From the NCBI GenBank assembly GCA_036677805.1, contig JAVBVS010000009.1:205649-269648 (forward strand): a stretch of DNA of 64,000 nt. Reading direction: 5' to 3'. The notes below the pieces were generated by a model that did not search any database, had not been told where the DNA came from, and saw only the letters and a program-made list of their open reading frames with translations. This document shows, piece after piece, positions 1 to 8,315 of the stretch. Position numbers and translations under genes: made by a program. This DNA is from SIG78 sp036677805. GTDB taxonomy: Bacteria; Verrucomicrobiota; Lentisphaeria; Victivallales; Victivallaceae. How positions within the stretch are numbered: the stretch's first letter is position 1; each line of letters opens with the position of its first letter.

Positions 1-1041
1 TTCCGGCGCGGCCGCCTTGATTTCGGCAAGGCTGGCGGCGTAATCATCGTGATACCACTTCTCCTCCGGACGGGTCTGGGTCATGCCCAGCGCGACGGCT
101 TCGACCACCATCGCGTCGATGCCGAGCTTCGCCATTTTGCGGTAATCGATGCCGTAATCGTAGAGCGCGTCGAACGTCCCCTTGGTCCAGGCGGAATTGA
201 TCGCATTCTTCAATCCGGCGCGATGCAGCGCATCGGTCATTTTGCGCCAGAACTGACACCAGCGGTCGACATGGAATGTGATCCACTCTTGCCGGCGATG
301 GGCCCATATCCAGCTGCCCCGTTCCTGCAGCTGCGCCAACCCGGTTTTCGGCTCCGGCAATCCGGCCTTGCGGGCTGCCGTTCGTTCTTCCTGAGTGACG
401 ATGGCGGGGCAGGGGCGGGCGAGACACTCGGGCCGCGTCCAGTCGCGTCCGGCCAGAAATTGCTTCATCATGCTGTCGGAAAAATCAGTGCCCATGATGT
501 TGCCGCTCGAAAGCGGACCCCAGCCGTCCGGACCATGCCAACCCGAGAAACCGTAATCCCGGCAGATTTTCACCAGTTTCGGAATGTAAATATCTTCGAA
601 CAGGGTACCGTCGTCGAGTTGCGCCAGCGGATTGAGGTTCAAGCCGCGATGGTCGAAACTCCACGCCTGCCGCGCCTCCTGATGGTCCGAAAGCCACTCG
701 TGGTGAAATTCATCCAGAAAATAGTTGGTGAATTGTGAAAAATAGACTGCCACTCCGGCCCGGGTCAGGTGGCCAATCAGCGAACGGAGCTGAACATTAG
801 TCCACTCCTGACGGTTGCGCACCTCGTTGCCGGGATGGGCGTGGCGGCTGCAAACTTCGGGAGGCAGGATGTATTCGCAATCCATGCCCTGGTGTTGCAG
901 CGCGAAATCCGGGCTGGAGACCAGCAGACACAACACTTCGGGCGCAAAGCCCAGCGTAGCGAGATATTCGGCCGCGCCGCCGTCGGTTTGCGTGTTGTCG
1001 AAGGCGATGAGTTCGGTCCAGGCCCAACGTTCAAACTTCAT
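1..1041 (-). CDS. Predicted TIM-barrel-like (glycoside hydrolase-like) protein, 3' end outside window
   Basis: An open frame of about 347 codons runs from the ATG at 1041 on the minus strand to the window edge without a stop, so the C-terminus is missing. The sequence is rich in Trp, Tyr and acidic residues, with stretches such as WHGPDGWGPLSSGN and KNAINSAWTKGTFDALYDYG that resemble loops of (beta/alpha)8 glycoside hydrolases. I cannot name a family. It has no signal peptide, unlike the two genes upstream. It lies 18 bp after the LamG-like gene and is probably in the same transcript. Catalytic function is inference only. Confidence 0.7.
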   Translation of the reverse strand, partial: MKFERWAWTELIAFDNTQTDGGAAEYLATLGFAPEVLCLLVSSPDFALQHQGMDCEYILPPEVCSRHAHPGNEVRNRQEWTNVQLRSLIGHLTRAGVAVYFSQFTNYFLDEFHHEWLSDHQEARQAWSFDHRGLNLNPLAQLDDGTLFEDIYIPKLVKICRDYGFSGWHGPDGWGPLSSGNIMGTDFSDSMMKQFLAGRDWTRPECLARPCPAIVTQEERTAARKAGLPEPKTGLAQLQERGSWIWAHRRQEWITFHVDRWCQFWRKMTDALHRAGLKNAINSAWTKGTFDALYDYGIDYRKMAKLGIDAMVVEAVALGMTQTRPEEKWYHDDYAASLAEIKAAAPE

Positions 1042-1059
1042 GACTCGGATACTCCGTGT

Positions 1060-1776
1060 TTATTCACTCTGCGCCGCGGTCATGATCTCCGCGTCGGATA
1101 AGGCTTTGCTGTAAAGTTTGACCTCGCTGACGATCCCCGGGAAAGGACTGTAGCCGAACTGGCTGCCAATGCTCAACGCCGACATTCCGGCGGTCATGGG
1201 GACGGAATTCTCCGCGGTACTGGTGCCGGCGAGTTCGCCGTCGATATAAACTTTGAGCGTTTTATCGCCGTCATGGGTGGCGGCGACGTGCATCCAGACT
1301 TCGCCATTGATCGGATTTTTGCCGAAGGTGCTGTTGGCGTAGGACATCTTTTTGTCGCCGTCGCCGATGGAGAGCAGCAGCCGCTGGTAGTGCACGATAA
1401 GGCGGAAGCCTTTGCCGAAGGAACCGCGGGTATTAGACGCGATTTCATAGATGCCGTCGCGCTGAAATGTCTTGTCGAAGCGGATCCAGCACATCACGGT
1501 CATGCCTTTGGTCAGATCGGCGGTCACCTTGTCGATGAGCACGAAGGGGGCTTTGCCATTGACGCCGCTGAACGCAAGCGCCTTGCCGCCGTTGCGGCCG
1601 GCCACCCAGCTGGTGTCAGCCGGCGCCTGGATGACGCCGTTGAGCTGGTTGGGCCCCACATCTTTGATCGCGGTGCCTTCGCCTTCATTGATCGGCCAGT
1701 TGCCGACGAGACCTTCTTCGGCGGCCATGACGCCGCCGGCGAGCAAAGCGAGAGCAAGAGTCAGAAAATGTTTCAT
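1060..1776 (-). CDS. Exported LamG/concanavalin A-like lectin domain protein
   Basis: The 238-residue product starts at the ATG at 1776, which has AGGAAAGGA upstream. A typical signal peptide covers residues 1-18 (MKHFLTLALALLAGGVMAA). Residues 20-235 form one LamG/laminin G-like jelly roll: GLVGNWPINEGEG near the start, FTVMCW-type strand (MTVMCWIRFDKTF), WMHVAATHDGDKTLKVYIDGELAGT, and a closing IVSEVKLYSKALSDAEI. These are the standard hallmarks of the family, which usually binds glycans. No catalytic domain is attached. It lies between two carbohydrate-related genes, so a glycan-binding role in the periplasm or at the cell surface is likely. Confidence 0.85.
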   Translation of the reverse strand: MKHFLTLALALLAGGVMAAEEGLVGNWPINEGEGTAIKDVGPNQLNGVIQAPADTSWVAGRNGGKALAFSGVNGKAPFVLIDKVTADLTKGMTVMCWIRFDKTFQRDGIYEIASNTRGSFGKGFRLIVHYQRLLLSIGDGDKKMSYANSTFGKNPINGEVWMHVAATHDGDKTLKVYIDGELAGTSTAENSVPMTAGMSALSIGSQFGYSPFPGIVSEVKLYSKALSDAEIMTAAQSE

Positions 1777-1798
1777 GATCGGTATCCTTTCCTGCTGA

Positions 1799-4654
1799 TT
1801 ATTTTTCATATACTTCGATTTCGGAAATCCGGGCATGGGGACCGCGGGTTCCGGTGACGAATATTCGAACCTTGTCGGTCGCGACCGGGCTGAACGTGTG
1901 CGCCTGAATATTGCCGGAGGCGTCTTTCGCTTCCGCCACGCCGGTCCACGCATTGTTCTTCCAGATCTGGACCTGATAGTCTTTGAGCGTGTTTTCGACC
2001 GGATAGACGATGATCCGTCCGACGGTGACCGGTTTCTTGAAATCGAGCTCAATCCAGTCCGGCGCTTCGTTCGGAGTTTTGTCGCTCCATACCACCTGCC
2101 GATCGTTATAGCGTTTGAAATTTTCCGGTTCGATCATACCGTCGGCGACATGCCAGAGGCAGTTGTCGGGGCGGACGTTGAAAGCCATGTTGCTGGAGGC
2201 CGAAACCTTGACCGTTTCGCCTTCATGGCGCTGATAGGCGAGGTTGCCGGGCTTTTTCCGGGCGGCGTGAACGCGTTCGATTTCGGCTTCGATGTCATCG
2301 CAGCCGCGCAGATCGGGCGCACTCATATCGGTGGTATAGACATGGACGTCGAAATTGTTGAACCGGTCGCGCAGGACGCCGTTTTTCGCTTCCACCGTGC
2401 GGTTTTCGGCCATGACCTTGAGCTTGCGATTGCCGAGCTCGGGCAACGTGATTGCGAGTTCGCGATTGTCGGCGTTGCCGGCATTGGCGACGAAGAGCCA
2501 GAGTTCGCCGTCGTGCTGCTTGACCAGGATGCGGAAATCGGGCAGCGAGAGCTCCGGCTTGAGGTCGCTGGCGGGCTCGAGCAGCGCCGGGCCGTAGGCT
2601 TCGAGTTCCTTCACATGTTCGACCAGCCCGATGCCGATTTCCGGATCGTGATCGTTGAGTGTATTGTAAAGGATGACGCCTTTGCCGCCGGCGATCAGGC
2701 TCAGCAGATGCTGGTTGCGCAGTTCGAGATAGCGCGGAATCCGGGTATCGACCGCGGCGTAATTGCTGTAGTCGAAGCCCTGCGCGAGCCAGGTCAACGC
2801 CTGCTTGCGGGAACGCTGCGCGAAGAAGTCATTGAACGCGTCGATGTAATTCAGCGCTTTGCCGAAATCATTGAATCTGGCTTTACGGTCCGGCCGCGGA
2901 TAGGGATGGAGGCCGTTGATGTCGCCGGCGTCGGCGTAATCGATGATGCCGTGGATGGTGTCATTGGACAGAATCAAAGGATGATAGGGGTCGGCGTCAT
3001 CGATGATCTGGTAGAGCGCGGTCAACGCTTCGACGGTATCGCCGAAAACTTCCGGTTCGTCGCAGAAGTAGTAGGCGAGAAGGTTGGGTTTGTTCATTTC
3101 GGAAGCGACCAGCTTGCGGACTTCGGCTTCTTCCGCGGCCGAAATCGAACTCTGCTTCTTGAGCTTGTCCATGGTGGCATTGTGGGTGAAGACCGGACTC
3201 AACACTTTGGCGCCGCGATAACTGTTCCAGTCGAGAAACGCATTGACTCCGGGAATGAAATCGTCCTGACTGGTCCACTGGCCGATCATGAAGAAGGGCT
3301 TGCCGTCGACCATGATGGTCCGGTCCTTGTTCAACCAGACTTCATCCTTGAAGTACGGCAGTTTGCGCAAAGGATGCGTGGCCTCGGCGACCGTGGCGCC
3401 GTCCGGCGCGGTGAGCTTGGCGAAAATCACCAACTTGCCTTCCGGCAGCGCGGCCGTCGGGAATGCGAACTCGCCATTGGCGGCGGGGCAGGACTGTTCC
3501 GCGACGACCTTGCCGTCGGGAGTGCGGATGCCGACAGTGAGTTTTTTGCCGGTCAATTCGGCTTCGGGCAGTGCGAACTCAAGTTTGCCGCGCACCTGAT
3601 CGAGCTTCATGGTGGCGAAAATCGCATTCTTGTACCAGGGCTCGGTCAATTCGATGGCAACCGGGTTGAATTGGACTGTGACAGGATATTCCTTGCGCTT
3701 GAGCACCTGTTTGGTGGCGAAATCGCTGATCAGGATTTCACAGCGATATTGCCCCGGAGTCTGGAACTTGAAGCCGTCGAATTTCAGCGTTTCATTGCTG
3801 CCGGGGACGAATTCGCCGGAAACCGATTTGCTCTGCGCCGCGCCGTCCGGTGCGAAAAATCGCATGGCCACTTTGGCTTTGAGCGGCTTTGTGCCGGTGT
3901 TGGCGACCGACACGGTTCCGGTCAGGCCGATGGCGCCGTTGTCCTGGAAAGTGACGACATCGGGCACTCCCAGCCGCCAGGCATAGCGGCTGAAATCGAC
4001 GTCGAATCCCTTCCAGTCGGGAAATTTGCCGGAAACATGATAAGCTCCGTCCGTGGCGATGGCGCTGTCCTCCTGCGCGCCGTCGGCCGACAATCCGCGC
4101 GCGCCGCGGGTGACGTTGACGGTCCAGTCCCTGCCGGGATTGGCGGGGAAATCCAGCGCGGCATAGGGGATTTTAAATTCGCAACTCCAGAAGCCGTCGC
4201 CGGTGGCGGCGGCGCATTGCCACAAAGCATCCCACTTGGGATTGCCGACGAATCCGCCCTGATCGCGAACGGCGTCGAATTGCGCCGCATTGGGATTGGT
4301 CATGAAATGATAGTAGACGTTGCGGGTGGCGCCGGGGTCGAGCATGAGTTCGACGCATTCTCCGGCATAGAGATTTTTATCGTTGGTGATGATCTTGCTG
4401 CCGGCGGGCATGGTCGCGCGAACGCCGACATAGACGGCGTTGTTGTCGTAGAGAAAGCGCGCCTCGGTCGGCACTGCGGCCGGGCTCCCGCCTTTGTTGG
4501 CGTAGAAGGTTTTGACCGCCGGAGCATTCTGCCAGGCGGCGTCATCGAGTTTGCCGTCGATCACGGGCGCTTTCTCCGCGCGCACCGCGGGAATTTCGGA
4601 CGCTCCCGCCAGCATTCCGGCAAAAAGCAATAGCCATAAAAAACTCAATCGCAT
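1799..4654 (-). CDS. Secreted multidomain carbohydrate-active protein (CBM9-like, TIM-barrel-like and F5/8 type C domains)
   Basis: The product is 951 residues. I chose the ATG at 4654 (MRLSFLWLLLFAGML) because AAAGGG sits 8 nt upstream; a GTG nine bases earlier is possible. Domains in order: signal peptide (1-20); a CBM9/DOMON-like domain at about 22-210 (PVIDGKLDDAAWQNAP opening); Ig-like linkers; a TIM-barrel-like region at about 450-730 (FFMIGQWTSQDDF, then LLAYYFCDEPEVFGD with candidate acidic residues); and a C-terminal discoidin/F5-8 domain at about 820-951 (PDWIELDFKKPVTVGRIIVYP). This is a plausible glycoside hydrolase or glycan-binding enzyme, but the family and substrate cannot be named. 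The regulator gene ends about 30 bp upstream. Confidence 0.85.
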   Translation of the reverse strand: MRLSFLWLLLFAGMLAGASEIPAVRAEKAPVIDGKLDDAAWQNAPAVKTFYANKGGSPAAVPTEARFLYDNNAVYVGVRATMPAGSKIITNDKNLYAGECVELMLDPGATRNVYYHFMTNPNAAQFDAVRDQGGFVGNPKWDALWQCAAATGDGFWSCEFKIPYAALDFPANPGRDWTVNVTRGARGLSADGAQEDSAIATDGAYHVSGKFPDWKGFDVDFSRYAWRLGVPDVVTFQDNGAIGLTGTVSVANTGTKPLKAKVAMRFFAPDGAAQSKSVSGEFVPGSNETLKFDGFKFQTPGQYRCEILISDFATKQVLKRKEYPVTVQFNPVAIELTEPWYKNAIFATMKLDQVRGKLEFALPEAELTGKKLTVGIRTPDGKVVAEQSCPAANGEFAFPTAALPEGKLVIFAKLTAPDGATVAEATHPLRKLPYFKDEVWLNKDRTIMVDGKPFFMIGQWTSQDDFIPGVNAFLDWNSYRGAKVLSPVFTHNATMDKLKKQSSISAAEEAEVRKLVASEMNKPNLLAYYFCDEPEVFGDTVEALTALYQIIDDADPYHPLILSNDTIHGIIDYADAGDINGLHPYPRPDRKARFNDFGKALNYIDAFNDFFAQRSRKQALTWLAQGFDYSNYAAVDTRIPRYLELRNQHLLSLIAGGKGVILYNTLNDHDPEIGIGLVEHVKELEAYGPALLEPASDLKPELSLPDFRILVKQHDGELWLFVANAGNADNRELAITLPELGNRKLKVMAENRTVEAKNGVLRDRFNNFDVHVYTTDMSAPDLRGCDDIEAEIERVHAARKKPGNLAYQRHEGETVKVSASSNMAFNVRPDNCLWHVADGMIEPENFKRYNDRQVVWSDKTPNEAPDWIELDFKKPVTVGRIIVYPVENTLKDYQVQIWKNNAWTGVAEAKDASGNIQAHTFSPVATDKVRIFVTGTRGPHARISEIEVYEK

Positions 4655-4684
4655 CGTTAACACCCTTTCTGTTGACGGTTGGAC

Positions 4685-5761
4685 TTATACCGATTTGCGG
4701 TCGTAGACCTGGTAATTGATTTTGCGTACTTGAGGCGTGGCCGGATTTTGCGCCAGTATTTCCACTGCGGCCATACCCGATCCGTCGGGCGAGGCGTCGA
4801 TCACGGTGATCGGAAGATCGCCGGTTTCCAGACGCGGGTGCTCGTCCAGCGAAATCAGCGAAACATCGCCGGGAATAGTGCGCCCCAGCCGCTGCAGCAC
4901 GGTGGCGGCGGCCTCCGCCGGAGTCGAGTGCCAGGCGATGGCCGCGTCACAGTCGGGCACTTCGGAAAAACGGGTTTCAAGGATTTCACAGAGCTGATTG
5001 TAATTTTCGGGACAGAACAATTCGAGCTCCGGATAATGGATAATCCGGTGCTCCTGCAAAGCCGCCCGGAAGGATTGGATGCCCATGGTCGCGCAATGTA
5101 CACAACGATGAAGCAGCATGATCTTGCGGCGCCCGGCCGCCTTCAGTCGCCGGACCGCTTCAAGCATTGCCTCGCGATGGGGCAGCTCCAACCGGTGCCA
5201 TTGCAAAAGGATCGGATATTCCGGAATAATGTGCAGGTCCCAGGAGTTGCTGAAATAAACCACCCGGCAATGCCGTTCGACCAGAAAACCGAAGAGATGG
5301 TGATACCAGTGTCCGCTAACGATCACCGCCGCATGGTCCGGAATGCGTTTGACGCTGTTCCAGTCGATGTCCTCCGGGCGGTTGCTGAAAGTGGCGTAGA
5401 TGCTGCGGATGACGATGCCGAGTTTCTTGCCGGCTTCGATGACGCTGGTCAGAAGCATATCCTCCGGCCGCCAGAGCGGAGAGGGGGCGGGAGTAAGCAT
5501 GTAGATCGTATCGATTTCCCGGCAGGCGGTGAAAGTGCCTTTGCCCTGAATGCGGACGATTTCACCGCGCGTGACCAGCACATCCAGCGCCCGGGTCACG
5601 GTCATCGAAGCCACGCCGAACCGCTCTTTGAGTTCGGCGGTGCTGGGCAGTCGTGAGCCCGACGGCAGCACGGCGAACTCCGCGCTCAACCCGGCGACCA
5701 GCCGGTCGTGCAGTCTGCTGCGGGATTCTCCGCTAGCGGTGGTCGGTGATGTTTTTCCCAT
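4685..5761 (-). CDS. GntR-type winged-helix regulator with LacI-like sugar-sensing domain
   Basis: The 358-residue protein starts at the ATG at 5761 with GGGAG 7 nt upstream. Residues about 15-75 form a GntR-type winged helix (LPSTAELKERFGVASMTVTRAL then GEIVRIQGKGTF). Residues about 80-355 look like a periplasmic-binding-protein type I fold as in LacI/GalR effector domains (PGDVSLISLDEHP, AAVEILAQNP). This GntR/LacI hybrid is known for the AraR group and is common in PVC bacteria. It lies directly upstream of the secreted carbohydrate-active gene on the same strand, so it probably controls that cluster in response to a sugar. A consensus-like promoter lies just upstream. Confidence 0.85.
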   Translation of the reverse strand: MGKTSPTTASGESRSRLHDRLVAGLSAEFAVLPSGSRLPSTAELKERFGVASMTVTRALDVLVTRGEIVRIQGKGTFTACREIDTIYMLTPAPSPLWRPEDMLLTSVIEAGKKLGIVIRSIYATFSNRPEDIDWNSVKRIPDHAAVIVSGHWYHHLFGFLVERHCRVVYFSNSWDLHIIPEYPILLQWHRLELPHREAMLEAVRRLKAAGRRKIMLLHRCVHCATMGIQSFRAALQEHRIIHYPELELFCPENYNQLCEILETRFSEVPDCDAAIAWHSTPAEAAATVLQRLGRTIPGDVSLISLDEHPRLETGDLPITVIDASPDGSGMAAVEILAQNPATPQVRKINYQVYDRKSV

Positions 5762-5780
5762 ATTATTGCTCCCTGGTATA

Positions 5781-5809
5781 ATTATAATATAAAAAACCTG
5801 GTGAATCAA
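5781..5809 (-). promoter_or_regulatory. Sigma-70-type promoter of the GntR/LacI-like regulator
   Basis: On the minus strand, TTGATT (5804-5809) and TATAAT (5781-5786) are separated by exactly 17 bp, 20 bp upstream of the start codon. A CCTGGT direct repeat (5772-5777 and 5797-5802) flanks the -10 element and could be an operator. Pattern match only. Confidence 0.6.
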
Positions 5810-5906
5810 GGGAAATGCGTTTGATCAAGGGAAAATTACTGCACAAAAAGTAGATGAGTCGCGGTTTTCGGCATAATTGCCGGATTGCCGGTAGATAAGT
5901 AAAAAA

Positions 5907-5938
5907 TTGCGGCCGGAAACTATAGTTTCCGGCCGCAA
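5907..5938 (-). terminator. Strong intrinsic terminator at the end of the 6015-11376 operon
   Basis: This is a perfect 32-bp palindrome with arms TTGCGGCCGGAAACTA. On the minus strand it is followed by a run of six T (opposite 5901-5906). It lies about 75 bp past the stop codon of the ASRT gene. On the plus strand, GCATTTTTT follows, so it might work in both directions. Confidence 0.85.
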
Positions 5939-6014
5939 AGCATTTTTTCAGGGGGTAGGTGACTAAATTGCAGCTCGATCCGATGTCCGGCGCGCGCCCG
6001 GCTGTGTTTTTCGT

Positions 6015-6380
6015 TTATTCGGCATAACCCACGCCGACGTAATAGGCCATCGCGTTCTGGGTGGTATCGAGCCGTCCGAACTGGCAGACGATCGGCGCCG
6101 CGGCCTCGACATGCAGTGCATATTGCGTGACCGGCGGAATGACCGCACCGTTCAATTCTTCCGGATGGTCGAGCCGGATGGTGAGCACCCGCTCGGCGTC
6201 GACCGTGACCGCGATATCCTTGAGCGGCGCGCGGTCGCTGAAATAGACATGCAGTTTCGCTTCTACCGGCCGGGCGGAAGGGTTGAACAGCATCAGCGCC
6301 TCATGCGCTTCCATTGCGCCGTTGGCGACTTTTTCCGGCAGATAGCCGTCGGCGAAGAACCAGTTTTTTTTGCCGTGCAT
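6015..6380 (-). CDS. ASRT-family (Anabaena sensory rhodopsin transducer-like) small protein
   Basis: The 121-residue protein starts at the ATG at 6380 with AGGAG 6 nt upstream. The N-terminus (KNWFFADGYLPEK) and the pattern EAHEALMLFNPSARPVEAKLHVYFSD followed by LDHPEELNG match the PF07100 family, named after the soluble partner of Anabaena sensory rhodopsin; TM1070 of Thermotoga belongs to the same fold (from memory). No rhodopsin gene is in the window, and most family members occur without one. It is the last gene of an operon of carbohydrate-like enzymes, which points to a role in sugar or ligand binding rather than light sensing; that is inference. Confidence 0.75.
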   Translation of the reverse strand: MHGKKNWFFADGYLPEKVANGAMEAHEALMLFNPSARPVEAKLHVYFSDRAPLKDIAVTVDAERVLTIRLDHPEELNGAVIPPVTQYALHVEAAAPIVCQFGRLDTTQNAMAYYVGVGYAE

Positions 6381-6402
6381 GACAAACTCCTGAATTTGAA
6401 TG

Positions 6403-7572
6403 TTACAGACCTCGGGCGATCCGTTCCCGGATAGCCGGGGTCAGGGAGCGCGGTCCTTCGGCGGTGATCACGAAGCCTTCCTCGATCCGGTTCGAGCCGG
6501 CGGGACAGCCCCACAGTGAAATATCGCTGTTGACGCACATGTCCGCTTCGAATTCTGCCGTCGCATGATCGTCGGGATAAGGACTTTCCGCTTCGGCCAG
6601 TCCGATTCCGTGCATCGGCGGATAGAGATCGTACTGCGTCATGCCGTGCTTGGCGAAAACCGCCTTGACCGCGCGCACCATTTCACCCATGACGACGCCG
6701 GCACGCAGAAATTTCTGCTGCACGTTGGCCGCTTCAAACAGCACATTCAGAAAACGTTTCTGGGCATCGGAAGCCTGCCCGATTACGAATGGATATTCGA
6801 CGGTGGCGACATAGCCCTGATACTGTACGGCCATCGCCGCCATCACCATTTCGCCGTTGCGCATGATCTTGTTGGTGGCGCGTCCGATCACTGTGGCGGT
6901 GCGTTCGCCCGAACCGAACACGGTGAAGTTGATATCTTCGGCTCCGGCCATGCGCGCGGCCCCTTCGGCGGCGCCCGCCGCCATGGTTTCGGGATTGCCG
7001 TCGACGGCATATTCGAGCAGCTTGGCATAGCCGGCGCAAGCCTGTCGTCCGGCTTCGGCGAGACAGGCGATTTCATGGGGTGATTTGATTACGCGGAGTT
7101 TGACCATCACCGGCAGCGCGTCGACGATTTCCACCCCCGGCGCGGCCGCCTTGATGCGTTCGAAAATCGGTGCCGGAATATCCCACAAGCCGACGACGCC
7201 GAGACGTTTGCCGCCGGCGAGCGCCTGGCCGATCACGTCGGCGAGCTTGACGAAGCGGGCCAGCGGATAATCGATCTCTTCCGGTACCGATACGCAGGCG
7301 AATTCGCGGACGTTGGCGTAATCGGACCAGACCGACATTTCGCGGGCATAGGTTTCGCCTTCGGGCGCTCCGGCCAGAACCGGGTTGCCGTGTTTCGGAA
7401 TCATGCAGACGGCGCGTTCGAAAATCGGCCAGAAGTTCGATACGTAGCGCAGATTTTCCTTGCGGTATTCGTCGCCGTAAACCAGAATCGCATCAAGCTT
7501 GCGCGCCGCCATTTCGGCTTGGAAGCGGATGATGCGCTGTTGAAATTCACTGGGGGGAATCGAGATACTCAT
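6403..7572 (-). CDS. M24 (creatinase/aminopeptidase P-like) protein with metal ligands partly lost
   Basis: The 389-residue protein starts at the ATG at 7572, overlapping the stop of the upstream SGNH gene as ATGA. It shows the two-domain creatinase/aminopeptidase P layout: an N-terminal domain at about 1-150 and a pita-bread domain at about 160-385 with MHGIGLAEAESPY (conserved His) and RIEEGFVITAEG. The metal-binding Asp pair is not visible: the usual VLIDxG reads VMAAMAV and SDxTRT reads ATVEYP. The IEPG glutamate region reads NSDIS. It is therefore more likely a metal-free creatinase-type hydrolase or a non-peptidase than a Xaa-Pro peptidase. The substrate is unknown. Confidence 0.8.
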   Translation of the reverse strand: MSISIPPSEFQQRIIRFQAEMAARKLDAILVYGDEYRKENLRYVSNFWPIFERAVCMIPKHGNPVLAGAPEGETYAREMSVWSDYANVREFACVSVPEEIDYPLARFVKLADVIGQALAGGKRLGVVGLWDIPAPIFERIKAAAPGVEIVDALPVMVKLRVIKSPHEIACLAEAGRQACAGYAKLLEYAVDGNPETMAAGAAEGAARMAGAEDINFTVFGSGERTATVIGRATNKIMRNGEMVMAAMAVQYQGYVATVEYPFVIGQASDAQKRFLNVLFEAANVQQKFLRAGVVMGEMVRAVKAVFAKHGMTQYDLYPPMHGIGLAEAESPYPDDHATAEFEADMCVNSDISLWGCPAGSNRIEEGFVITAEGPRSLTPAIRERIARGL

Positions 7573-8312
7573 GATGCCATCCTTTCGAGCAAATCCATGG
7601 CCATGCGGGCGAAGACGCCGTCGCGGATCCATGGAAGGTTTTCTTCGGGCAGTTTCAATTCGAGCAACCGGATCAGGTCGAGACCGATCACCGCGTTGCC
7701 GGCCGGATTCAGATGCAGGTCGTCGCGCATGAGCAGCCGGAAGGCCTCCGCGTCATACTGACGCAACCGTTCCCAGCGGGTGAAGTTGTCGTTCAGGTAT
7801 TCGTCTGCCACTTCGCGGGTAATCGCGGTGTAGGGCAGGTAGTTGGCCGCCCAGTCGGGACGATGCTGCTGCAACCGTTCGAGGTCGCAGGCGTAGTAGG
7901 TCTGAAAGAGCATGTCGCCGCCGAGCGCATTGGTGCGTTCCCGAAGTTCCACGAGATTGCGCCGGAAGGTCTCCGGTGAAACGTTGCGGTTGGGATTGGC
8001 GTCGTTGATGCCGGCGGTGAGAATCACCAGATCGGGCCGGAACGGAGCCACGTCGCGGTCGAAGCGGGCCAGCAGTTCGCCGGTGGTATTGTTGCTGGTC
8101 CCGGCATTCAGACAGAGCGCGGGATTGTCGACCGAACTGCGGTCGTCGGTCCAGCGTCGGAATTTGTGCATGAAGCCCATGCTGACATAATCGAACCAGT
8201 GCGCGCCGACCATGAAATGCTCGGTGTTGGAACTGCCCAGCGCGAGGATGTGAACGTTCTTTCCCGCAGCGATCCGCTCGAAAATACGCAATTTTTCCGT
8301 CAGTTGGCTCAT
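7569..8312 (-). CDS. SGNH/GDSL-family hydrolase (esterase-like)
   Basis: The 247-residue cytoplasmic protein has the SGNH blocks: block I ILALGSSNTEHF (Ser nucleophile), block III LTAGINDANPNRN (Gly and Asn), and block V DDLHLNPAG (Asp-x-x-His). These usually act as acyl or acetyl esterases on carbohydrates. It starts 3 bp after the isomerase-like gene (GGAG 10 nt upstream) and overlaps the next gene by 4 bp, so it is translationally coupled. With two deacetylase-type neighbours in the operon, removal of an acyl group from a sugar derivative is plausible. Confidence 0.85.
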   Translation of the reverse strand: MSQLTEKLRIFERIAAGKNVHILALGSSNTEHFMVGAHWFDYVSMGFMHKFRRWTDDRSSVDNPALCLNAGTSNNTTGELLARFDRDVAPFRPDLVILTAGINDANPNRNVSPETFRRNLVELRERTNALGGDMLFQTYYACDLERLQQHRPDWAANYLPYTAITREVADEYLNDNFTRWERLRQYDAEAFRLLMRDDLHLNPAGNAVIGLDLIRLLELKLPEENLPWIRDGVFARMAMDLLERMAS

Positions 8313-8315
8313 GAA

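Noticed and set aside
1835..4633. A 932-codon plus-strand frame opposite the secreted carbohydrate-active gene
   Set aside because: Same artefact. The minus-strand protein has a signal peptide and recognisable domains, and the plus frame has none.
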